From the NCBI GenBank assembly GCA_025358305.1, contig JANYJZ010000002.1, forward strand, positions 1 through 64,000: DNA of 64,000 nucleotides, given 5' to 3'. The position numbers and the translations under genes were made by a program. A model generated the notes under the pieces. That model searched no databases. It was not told where the DNA came from and saw only the letters and a program-made list of their open reading frames with translations. Shown one piece after another: positions 53,346 to 61,463 of this stretch (within the stretch, counting starts at the first letter, position 1; every line of letters starts with the position of its first letter). The DNA comes from Ignavibacteriota bacterium. GTDB taxonomy: Bacteria > Bacteroidota > Ignavibacteria > UBA10030 > SZUA-254.

Positions 53346-56045
53346 ATGATCGGAACAGTCATATCGCACTACAAGATCCTCGAGAAGCTCGGCGAAGGCG
53401 GCATGGGCGTCGTCTACAAGGCAGAGGACACCACCTTGAAGCGCGTCGTGGCCTTGAAGTTTCTCCCGCAGCACATCAGCGCGACGGAGAACGACAAGGC
53501 GCGATTCCTCCAGGAGGCCCAGGCGGCCGCCGCATTGAACCACCCGAACATCTGCACCATCTACGGCATCGAGGAGCACGAACATCAGATCTTCATCGCC
53601 ATGGAGTTCGTCGACGGCGTGACCCTGAGGCAGAAAATGGGCTCCCTGAACCAGAAGCAGGCCCTCGACATCGGCGTCTTCATCGCCGACGGCTTGGCCG
53701 CCGCCCACGACAAGGGGATCGTTCACCGGGACATCAAGCCCGAAAACATCATGATCCGCAAAGACGGCATCGCGCAGATCATGGACTTTGGCCTGGCAAA
53801 ACTCCGGTCGAGCTCCAGCAAGATCAACCGGCTCACGAAGGAGGGAAGCACCGTCGGAACCGCGGGCTACATGTCCCCGGAGCAGGTCCAGGGACACGAC
53901 GCAGACCACCGGTCGGACATCTTCTCCCTCGGCGTCGTTCTCTACGAGCTCTTCACCGGGCAGCTGCCGTTCCGGGGCGTCCATGAAACAGCGCTCATGT
54001 ACGAGATCGTCAACGTCGATGCGGCGCCGATGTCGTCCCTGAAGCCTGAGCTCGACACGAACCTCGACGCCATCGTACTTGAATGCCTCGAGAAAGACCC
54101 GGCGGACCGCTACCAGTCGGTGGCGGAAACGTCGAAGGACTTGCGGAAGTTCAAACGAGAGTCGAGCCGCGCCCGGGCCAGCCGGGTCACCGGAACGCGC
54201 CCCGTCTACCAGTCGTCGGTGATGCAGCCCCTTGCAGTTCCTGTTCAATCTGAGCCTGTGCTGCAACCGAAGCGAGCAGTAGTGCTTCCCTGGCTGGTTG
54301 CGGGGCTCTGTTTCATTGTAGCGGCCGCGGCGGTCGGCTACCAGATCCTTCATACACCCCATGTCGTCGAGCCCCTGCTCTACCAGGCCCAGATCAATCC
54401 GCCGCCGAAGGTCAATTTCACGGTCACGCAGGGAGGCCACCTTGCTCTCTCTCCGAACGGCCGGATGGTCGCATTCGTCGGCACCGATACGACAGGCACG
54501 GACCTCCTCTGGATTCGGCCGGTCCAATCGCTCACTGCCGTGCCCTTGGCCGGGACTGAGGGAGCGAGCTATCCTTTCTGGTCGTATGACAATAGATCGA
54601 TCGGGTACTTCATCACCGGGAAGCTCAAGCGCATCGACGCCGCCGGCGGGCCTGCCCTCACCATTTGCGACGCAGCATCCGGCCGCGGTGGCAGCTGGAA
54701 CAGGGACGGGGTCATTATTTTCGCTCCGTCGCAGTTCGATCCTATCTACAAGGTAGCGGCTGCAGGCGGGACGCCGGATGTGGTCACCCATCTCGATACC
54801 GCCACGAATCAACGAAATCACCGCTGGCCCCATTTTTTGCCGGACGGACGGCATTTTATTTACGTCACCCAGACACAGGCGTCCGGGAGCGACAATGACG
54901 TCGTCCATATTGTCGATCTTGCCTCCGGCGTCGACTCGCTCCTCATGCACGGAAATTCGAACGTTGAGTATGCGTCAGGGTACCTCTTGTTCCATCGGCA
55001 GGGGACGCTCATGGCGCAACCGTTCGATACGCTCACCCTGCGGACCACGGGAGACGCTGTCCCGATCGCCGAAGGCGTTCAGTACAATCCTCTCCGGAGC
55101 CGCGCGACCTTCGCCGTCTCCCAGTCCGGCGTCCTCATCTATCAGACCGGGGTCGCCCAGTTTGCGAGGGCCGCGACGTTCAACCGGCACGGCGATCGGC
55201 GAGAGATACTCAACGTCGCCGCAGTGTCGAGCGGCAGGATCTCGCATAACGGCAAGCGGATGGCGATCGTGCAAACCGACATTTCGGCGCGTAATGCGGA
55301 TATCTGGCTGTACGAAATGGACCGGGGAACGAGCTCGCGCTTCACGTTCGATCCGGCGCTGGAGACGAACCCGGTCTGGTCACCGGGGGATGATTCCGTG
55401 ATCTTCAGCTCGAACAGAAATGGGAAGTACTTTGACCTCTTTATCAAGAGTGCGAACGGAACCGGGCAGGACAAGGAACTCTTCCGCGGAGAGCTCGACA
55501 AGTTCGTGACCGACTGGTCGCTCGACGGGCGCTACCTGCTCATGCAGACCACCGGAAACTCGAAAACGAAGACCGATCTTTGGATTGTCCCGACATTCGG
55601 CGACCGAAAACCCGTCCCATTCCTCAACAGCGAGTTCCGGGAAGCGAACGGCACGTTCTCGCCCGATGCGAAGTGGGTTGCCTATCAATCTGATGAGTCC
55701 CAACGATTCGAGGTGTATGTCCGGCCGTTCGGCGAAGCGCAGGGGAAGTGGCAGGTCTCCCTGAACGGAGGGTTCAATCCGCGCTGGATCGCCGCCGGAA
55801 AGGAGATCCTCTTCGTCACCCCGGATCGGAAGCTCGTTTCGGCGCATGTCCGGCCGACGGCCACGGGTTTTGTGACCGACTCCCTCCAGACGATGTTCGA
55901 CTATGATTCCCGGGGCATCGTCGGGGCCGGATTCGATGTCAGCATGGACGGACAAACGATCTTTTGCCTCGTGACCGACGCGCGACAGGTGTCTGCTCCG
56001 GTCACGCTTGTCGTAAACTGGGAGGAGGAGATACGAAAGAAATGA
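53346..56045 (+). CDS. Ser/Thr protein kinase 5: membrane kinase with PD40 propeller
   Basis: An 899-residue member of the propeller class. It starts MIGTVISHYKILEKLGEGGM and has K38, HRDIKPENIM, DFGLAKL and STVGTAGYMSPEQVQGH. The membrane helix is at about 311-334 (LPWLVAGLCFIVAAAAVGYQI). Outside, it reads LALSPNGRMVAFVG, FWSYDNRSIGYFITGKLKRI, WSPGDDSVIFSSNRNGKYFD and FSPDAKWVAYQSDESQRFEV, with the PD40 signature weaker in several repeats, and it ends LVVNWEEEIRKK. The start is three bases after the kinase 4 stop. Its stop overlaps the kinase 6 start in ATGA. Its outer domain resembles that of kinase 8 most closely (shared NFxVTxGGHxAxSP opening). Confidence 0.93.
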   Translation: MIGTVISHYKILEKLGEGGMGVVYKAEDTTLKRVVALKFLPQHISATENDKARFLQEAQAAAALNHPNICTIYGIEEHEHQIFIAMEFVDGVTLRQKMGSLNQKQALDIGVFIADGLAAAHDKGIVHRDIKPENIMIRKDGIAQIMDFGLAKLRSSSSKINRLTKEGSTVGTAGYMSPEQVQGHDADHRSDIFSLGVVLYELFTGQLPFRGVHETALMYEIVNVDAAPMSSLKPELDTNLDAIVLECLEKDPADRYQSVAETSKDLRKFKRESSRARASRVTGTRPVYQSSVMQPLAVPVQSEPVLQPKRAVVLPWLVAGLCFIVAAAAVGYQILHTPHVVEPLLYQAQINPPPKVNFTVTQGGHLALSPNGRMVAFVGTDTTGTDLLWIRPVQSLTAVPLAGTEGASYPFWSYDNRSIGYFITGKLKRIDAAGGPALTICDAASGRGGSWNRDGVIIFAPSQFDPIYKVAAAGGTPDVVTHLDTATNQRNHRWPHFLPDGRHFIYVTQTQASGSDNDVVHIVDLASGVDSLLMHGNSNVEYASGYLLFHRQGTLMAQPFDTLTLRTTGDAVPIAEGVQYNPLRSRATFAVSQSGVLIYQTGVAQFARAATFNRHGDRREILNVAAVSSGRISHNGKRMAIVQTDISARNADIWLYEMDRGTSSRFTFDPALETNPVWSPGDDSVIFSSNRNGKYFDLFIKSANGTGQDKELFRGELDKFVTDWSLDGRYLLMQTTGNSKTKTDLWIVPTFGDRKPVPFLNSEFREANGTFSPDAKWVAYQSDESQRFEVYVRPFGEAQGKWQVSLNGGFNPRWIAAGKEILFVTPDRKLVSAHVRPTATGFVTDSLQTMFDYDSRGIVGAGFDVSMDGQTIFCLVTDARQVSAPVTLVVNWEEEIRKK

Positions 56046-58741
56046 TAGGACAGACGATCTCGCACTATACGATCCTCGAGAAGATCGGCGAAGGGGGCAT
56101 GGGCGTCGTGTATAAGGCCGAAGACACGACCTTGAAGCGCATCGTCGCGCTGAAGTTCCTTCCGCCGCACGTCGCGGCGAGCGACTCGGACCGGGCGCGT
56201 TTTCTGTTGGAAGCGCAGGCCGCGGCCGCCCTGAGCCACCCGAATATCTGCACGATCTTCGGGATCGAGGAGACCGACGGGCACTCGTTCATCGCCATGG
56301 AGTACGTCGAGGGACAAACGCTCAGAGAGAAGCGCGGCACGATCACTCTTGCCAAGGCGATCGACATCGGCATACAGGTCGCCGAAGGCCTCTCGGTCGC
56401 GCACGAGAAGGGGATCGTTCACCGCGATATCAAGCCGGAGAACATCATGGTCCGCAAGGACGGGCTCGTCCAGATCATGGACTTCGGCCTGGCGAAGCTT
56501 CGGGCCTCCCGGGCGAGCCGATTGACGAAGGAAGGAAGCACCGTCGGCACCGCCGGCTACATGTCCCCCGAACAGGTCCAGGGCCAGGAGACCGACCACC
56601 GTTCGGACATCTTCTCGGTCGGTGTGCTCTTGTACGAGCTTTTCACCGGCGAACCGCCGTTCAAGGGGGTCCATGAAACGGCGCTCCTCTACGAGATCGT
56701 CAACGTCGACCCCGCGCCGATGAGCTCGGTGAAGCCGGAGATCGACCCCGAACTCGACCGCATCGTCCTCGAATGCCTCCAGAAAGAGCCCGACGAGAGG
56801 TACAATTCGATGAAGGACGTCGCGAAGGACCTGAAGCGCTTCAAGCGCGAATCGAGCAAGCAGCGCCTTAGCCGGACGATGTCCGTCCGGCCTGCCTTGA
56901 CGGCATCCCGGGTGGGGATGAGCGTGCCGGCGCCGGAACCCGCGTCCGCTCGGTTCCCCGTCCGCGAGATGATCGCGTGGGGAGTGGCGGCAGTACTCTT
57001 GGCCGCGGCGATCTACCTGTTCGCCCGACCCGCACGCGCTCCTTCTGGTCCGCTTATGCTCATTCGGTCCTCCATCGTGACGCCGGATAGCATCTACATC
57101 CACAGCTTCGGCGCCGGCCTCGGCGCTCCGGCGCTGTCGCCGGACGGCCGTGCGATCGCGTTCGCAGGCGTCACCCCCGACGGCACGCAGGCGATCTATC
57201 TTCGGATGATCGATGAGATGGAGACGCGCATGTTGCCGGGGACGGAAGGGGGAAGCCAGCCGTTCTGGTCTCCGGACGGGAAGTACGTCGGCTTCTTTGA
57301 TACGCAGAGAATGAAGAAAGTCGATATCGTCGGCGGCTCGCCGACGACGATCGCCGTCGTCCCAAATCCGCGGGGAGGGACCTGGGCGGCGGACGGCACG
57401 ATCGTCTTCACTCCTGACTACCAGGCGGGACTCTTTCGTCTTAACGCCGACGGCACGGGTAAAGCCGAGAGGGTGACCTCGCTTGATTCCACACGGCACG
57501 AAGGCTCGCACCGCTGGCCCCAGTTCCTCCCTGACGGCAAGCATGTGCTCTATCTTGCGCGCGCCGCATCGGAGACCGGAGAGGCCGAAGGGGACGCGAT
57601 CTACGTCTCGTCGCTCGATGGAACCGAAAAGAAGATGCTCGTCCAATCGTCGTTCAATCCGACATATGCCGGAGGGTATCTCTTTTTCGCCCGGAGCGAG
57701 GTGCTCATGGCCCAGCGGTTCGATCTCGACAAGCTCACGCTCGAAGGGGACCCCGTGAAGGTGCAGGAAGGAATCCTCACCGACGTCTCCTATAATATGG
57801 CGGTCTACACACTCTCCCATACCGGCATGCTCCTCTACCAGACGGGCAAGGCGGAAGCAGGAGCGAGGCCCATCCTCGTCGACCGGTCCGGGAAGGTCGT
57901 ACATACGATCAATGACCGGAGCGAGCAGGACCAGGTCCGCTATTCTCCGGACGGCAAGGAGGCGGCGCTCTATCTCTATGATACGCGTTCCAGAAGAAGC
58001 AACATCTGGATCTATGACCTGAAATCCGACAACCGACGGCGTCTGACGACCGGCGCCAAAGGGGACTTCTATCCGGTCTGGTCCGCAAACGGGAGCGAGA
58101 TGTTCTACTCCATCGGCGGGAGTACCCAAGCGGACATCTTCGTCCAGCCTTCGTCGCGCAGCGGCGGCGAGAAGCTCTTCGCGTCGGTCGGTACGATCAA
58201 CCGCGTCCTCGACGCCTCGCCTGACGGGAAGACGCTTCTACTGACCACGTTCACCTCCCTGGAGACGAAGACCGATCTCTGGCTCGTTCCGACCTCCGGC
58301 GAGACGCGCACGCCGGTACAGTTTCAGCACACGAAGTTCAAGGAGGACGACGGCCGGATCTCCCACGATGGCCGCTGGGTGGCGTACGTGTCGGATGAGA
58401 GCGGCGAGAGCGAGGTCTATCTGAAGCTCCTTGCCGAACCGTCTTCCAACGGATGGAAGGTCACCTCCGGCGGCGCGACGTTGCCCCTGTGGGGACCTTC
58501 GGGAACCGAACTCCTCTACGTGAATACGAAGCGAGAGGTCGTCTCGGCGACGATCAAGCTTGCGGGCAATGCCGGCGAGGTCGTGAGCACGAAAGTACTC
58601 TTCGTCACGCCTCCGTTCGCGCAGAGCTTTGACATATCCCCCGACGGCACGACGTTCTTCATCACCAGGAGTCTCGAGATGGAGAAGTACCCTTCCCTCT
58701 CCCTCGTGACGAACTGGGAAGAGCTGCTGAAGAAACAGTGA
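56042..58741 (+). CDS. Ser/Thr protein kinase 6: membrane kinase with PD40 propeller
   Basis: An 899-residue propeller-class kinase: MIGQTISHYTILEKIGEGGM at the start, K38, HRDIKPENIM, DFGLAKL and STVGTAGYMSPEQVQGQ. The membrane helix is at about 308-326. The outer propeller has ALSPDGRAIAFAG, FWSPDGKYVGFFDTQRMKKV, YSPDGKEAALYLY and ISHDGRWVAYVSDESGESEV, ending LVTNWEELLKKQ. ATG 56042 overlaps the kinase 5 stop (ATGA) and aligns with all paralogues, so the longer frame from 55964 is rejected. The activation segment is three residues shorter than in kinases 2, 3, 5, 7 and 8 (RASRASRLTKE). Confidence 0.93.
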   Translation: MIGQTISHYTILEKIGEGGMGVVYKAEDTTLKRIVALKFLPPHVAASDSDRARFLLEAQAAAALSHPNICTIFGIEETDGHSFIAMEYVEGQTLREKRGTITLAKAIDIGIQVAEGLSVAHEKGIVHRDIKPENIMVRKDGLVQIMDFGLAKLRASRASRLTKEGSTVGTAGYMSPEQVQGQETDHRSDIFSVGVLLYELFTGEPPFKGVHETALLYEIVNVDPAPMSSVKPEIDPELDRIVLECLQKEPDERYNSMKDVAKDLKRFKRESSKQRLSRTMSVRPALTASRVGMSVPAPEPASARFPVREMIAWGVAAVLLAAAIYLFARPARAPSGPLMLIRSSIVTPDSIYIHSFGAGLGAPALSPDGRAIAFAGVTPDGTQAIYLRMIDEMETRMLPGTEGGSQPFWSPDGKYVGFFDTQRMKKVDIVGGSPTTIAVVPNPRGGTWAADGTIVFTPDYQAGLFRLNADGTGKAERVTSLDSTRHEGSHRWPQFLPDGKHVLYLARAASETGEAEGDAIYVSSLDGTEKKMLVQSSFNPTYAGGYLFFARSEVLMAQRFDLDKLTLEGDPVKVQEGILTDVSYNMAVYTLSHTGMLLYQTGKAEAGARPILVDRSGKVVHTINDRSEQDQVRYSPDGKEAALYLYDTRSRRSNIWIYDLKSDNRRRLTTGAKGDFYPVWSANGSEMFYSIGGSTQADIFVQPSSRSGGEKLFASVGTINRVLDASPDGKTLLLTTFTSLETKTDLWLVPTSGETRTPVQFQHTKFKEDDGRISHDGRWVAYVSDESGESEVYLKLLAEPSSNGWKVTSGGATLPLWGPSGTELLYVNTKREVVSATIKLAGNAGEVVSTKVLFVTPPFAQSFDISPDGTTFFITRSLEMEKYPSLSLVTNWEELLKKQ

Positions 58742-58781
58742 GCGCGGATCAGCATACCATAGCACAGGAAGAGCAAAGCGC

Positions 58782-61457
58782 ATGATCGGCCAGACCATAT
58801 CGCACTACAACATCCTCGAGAAGCTCGGCCAGGGCGGCATGGGAGTCGTCTACAAGGCCCTGGACACGAAGCTCGACCGGACGGTCGCGCTGAAGTTCCT
58901 TCCGCCGCACCTCGCGGCCTCCGACCAAGACAAGGCGCGCTTCATCCAGGAAGCGAAGGCCGCCGCGGCCCTGAACCATCCGAACGTCTGCTCGATCATC
59001 GACATTCAGGAACATGACGGGCAGATGTTCATCGTCATGGAGTTCGTCGATGGGGAGACCTTGCGGGACAAGCGCGGAAATCTCTCGTTCAAGCAGGCCG
59101 AAGAGATCGGGATACAGATCGCCGACGGCCTCGCGGCCGCCCATGAGAAGGGGATCGTCCACCGGGACATCAAGCCGGAGAACATCATGGTGCGCAAAGA
59201 CGGCATCGCCCAGATCATGGACTTCGGTCTGGCGAAGCTCCGGTCAGCTTCGAGCAAGGTGAACCGCCTGACGAAGGAAGGAAGCACCGTCGGGACCGCA
59301 GGGTATATGTCCCCGGAGCAGATCCAGGGCCAGGACGTCGACCACCGGAGCGACATCTTTTCCTTCGGCGTTGTCCTGTATGAAATGTTCACCGGTCAAT
59401 TGCCGTTCAAGGGGGTCCACGAGACGGCCCTCGCCTACGAGATCGTGAACGTCGATCCCGCCCCCATGGCGACGATCAAGCCGGAGATCGACCCGGCATT
59501 GGACGCGATCGTCCTCGATTGCCTCGAGAAGGATGTGAAGGAGCGCTGCCAGTCGGTCGCCGAAGTGGGCAGGGACTTGCGCAAGGTCCGCCGGGAGTCG
59601 ACCCGGAACCGCGCAAGCCGCATCACGGCCGCCCGTCCGGCGATCAAGGTCCAGCAGGGGTCTCCCGCGCCTGAAGCCCGGCCGAGCTCTTGGAAGATGT
59701 ACGGCGGATATGTCCTTGCCGGTCTCTTAGCGCTCGTCATCGTCGGTCTCCTTGTCACACCGTGGCGGAGCCAGATGGTCTCACCCCGCCCGTCCATGCG
59801 GTTTTCGATCGATCTCCCATCGGCCAGTCCGTTGTCGTCGGTGGAGGCAGAGATCGCAGTCTCGCGCGACGGGAAGGCGTTGGTCTATCTCGCAGCGCTC
59901 CCCTCCGGTTCATGGCAGCTCTATCTTCATCGGATGGACCAGCTCGGATCTCAGCCGATCCCCGGCACCGAGCGCGCCATCTCGCCTGCTTTCTCGCCGG
60001 ATGGCCAATGGGTCGCGTTCAACTCCTCTCAGAAGATTTACAGGGTCTCGATCTCTGGGGGAGTGCCGCAGGAACTCTGTCCCACGCAGATCACGACACG
60101 AGGTATCTGCTGGCCGACGGACGATGTGCTGTATGCCGGATCTCTGAGCGGCGGCATCGTTCGGCTTCCGGCGACCGGCGGCACGCTCGAAGAGGTGACG
60201 AAGATCGACACTACCGCCGGCGAACTCAGCCACCGTTTTCCCCAACTCCTCCCGGACGGGAAGACCCTCATCTACACGGTGAAGCAGAATAATATCGCTT
60301 CGTTCGACGAGGCGACGATCGTTGCGGAGCGGCTCGGTTCCGGAGAGCGAAAGGTGCTCGTCCGTGGCGGCACCTATGCCCGGTACGTACCGACCGGTCA
60401 GATCGCGTGGATCCGCGACGGCAAGATCTATGCGCAGTTGTTCGATGCGGGGGAACTTGCATTGCGGAGCGCCCCCGTCCCGATCGAGACAGGTGGTTGG
60501 ATGTTCTCCGGATCGGGAGAGGCGTGCCTTGCGTTCACCGACGCGGGGACCATGATCTTTGCGCCGCAGACGCTCGACCTCGCATACCAGTCCTCGATCA
60601 GCCTGATGGACATGCATGGCACGCAGTCGTCGCTCTTCGACACACTCCGGTGGTACAATACCGCCTTTCTCTCTCCCGACGGCAAGAAGCTTGCCATTGG
60701 GATCAACGCGGCGAACGATGATATTTGGGTCTACCAGATCGAGCGCGGCGTCCTGACGCGGGTGACGTTCGGGGGAGGCAATAATGACGCCCCGATCTGG
60801 TCGCCGGACGGGAAGTATCTCGTGTACTCCGCGGAAAAGGGGAAGGTGCCCAATCTCTACCGGAAGCCCTGGAACGGCAGCGGTGCGGAGGAACGCCTCC
60901 TCTCGAGCCCGCATCTCCAGATCCCCGTCTCCTTCTCTCCAGACGGCAAGAACCTGGCCTTCGACGAAGCAGGCGACATCTGGATCCTTCCGATGGACTC
61001 CGCGGGTGCAGGAAAACCAGAGCCGTATCTGCAATCTCCCGCCGAAGAGACAGGGGGCCTGTTCTCCCCCGACGGCCGATGGCTGGCCTATATGTCGAAC
61101 GAGTCGGGAAAGAACGAGATCTATGTCTCAGGGTTCCCGAAGCGGGAAGGGAAGTCGCAGATCTCCGACGGGGGCGGCTACCTCCTCTGCTGGTCGAGGG
61201 ACGGGAAGGAACTTTATTTCGGTACCGGCACGACGATCAAGGCCGTTGATGTGCTCCCTTCGGCGATGTTCGACTTTTCAATGCCCAAGAAGGTCTGCGA
61301 CGTTCCGCCGAATGTCATCCCGTGGGACATATCTTTGGACGGCAAGAGCTTCATTTCGATCGTCTCCAAGAGTGCGAAGGTGACCCTCCCGCGCCTCGAA
61401 GTGGTCAGCGACTGGCTTGAGACGGTGAAGGACAAATTCTCCGACAACAAGAAATAG
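58782..61457 (+). CDS. Ser/Thr protein kinase 7: membrane kinase with PD40 propeller
   Basis: An 891-residue propeller-class kinase: MIGQTISHYNILEKLGQGGM, with Q replacing E in the glycine loop as in kinase 8, then K38, HRDIKPENIM, DFGLAKL and STVGTAGYMSPEQIQGQDVD. The membrane helix is at about 305-325 (YVLAGLLALVIVGLLV). The outer part has AVSRDGKALVYLA, FSPDGQWVAFNSSQKIYRV, WSPDGKYLVYSAEKGKVPNL and FSPDGRWLAYMSNESGKNEI; the end, VVSDWLETVKDKFSDNKK, departs slightly from the usual N-W-x-E-E-I-R. Kinase domains 7 and 8 are nearly identical while their propellers differ, which suggests recent duplication with divergence or exchange of the sensor part. It starts 40 bases after kinase 6. Confidence 0.93.
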   Translation: MIGQTISHYNILEKLGQGGMGVVYKALDTKLDRTVALKFLPPHLAASDQDKARFIQEAKAAAALNHPNVCSIIDIQEHDGQMFIVMEFVDGETLRDKRGNLSFKQAEEIGIQIADGLAAAHEKGIVHRDIKPENIMVRKDGIAQIMDFGLAKLRSASSKVNRLTKEGSTVGTAGYMSPEQIQGQDVDHRSDIFSFGVVLYEMFTGQLPFKGVHETALAYEIVNVDPAPMATIKPEIDPALDAIVLDCLEKDVKERCQSVAEVGRDLRKVRRESTRNRASRITAARPAIKVQQGSPAPEARPSSWKMYGGYVLAGLLALVIVGLLVTPWRSQMVSPRPSMRFSIDLPSASPLSSVEAEIAVSRDGKALVYLAALPSGSWQLYLHRMDQLGSQPIPGTERAISPAFSPDGQWVAFNSSQKIYRVSISGGVPQELCPTQITTRGICWPTDDVLYAGSLSGGIVRLPATGGTLEEVTKIDTTAGELSHRFPQLLPDGKTLIYTVKQNNIASFDEATIVAERLGSGERKVLVRGGTYARYVPTGQIAWIRDGKIYAQLFDAGELALRSAPVPIETGGWMFSGSGEACLAFTDAGTMIFAPQTLDLAYQSSISLMDMHGTQSSLFDTLRWYNTAFLSPDGKKLAIGINAANDDIWVYQIERGVLTRVTFGGGNNDAPIWSPDGKYLVYSAEKGKVPNLYRKPWNGSGAEERLLSSPHLQIPVSFSPDGKNLAFDEAGDIWILPMDSAGAGKPEPYLQSPAEETGGLFSPDGRWLAYMSNESGKNEIYVSGFPKREGKSQISDGGGYLLCWSRDGKELYFGTGTTIKAVDVLPSAMFDFSMPKKVCDVPPNVIPWDISLDGKSFISIVSKSAKVTLPRLEVVSDWLETVKDKFSDNKK

Positions 61458-61463
61458 GGATCT

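Noticed and set aside
55964-56041. Longer N-terminus for kinase 6
   Set aside because: The extra 26 codons read the end of kinase 5 in another frame and do not align with the other seven kinases, all of which start with M-x-G-x-x-I/V-x-H-Y.
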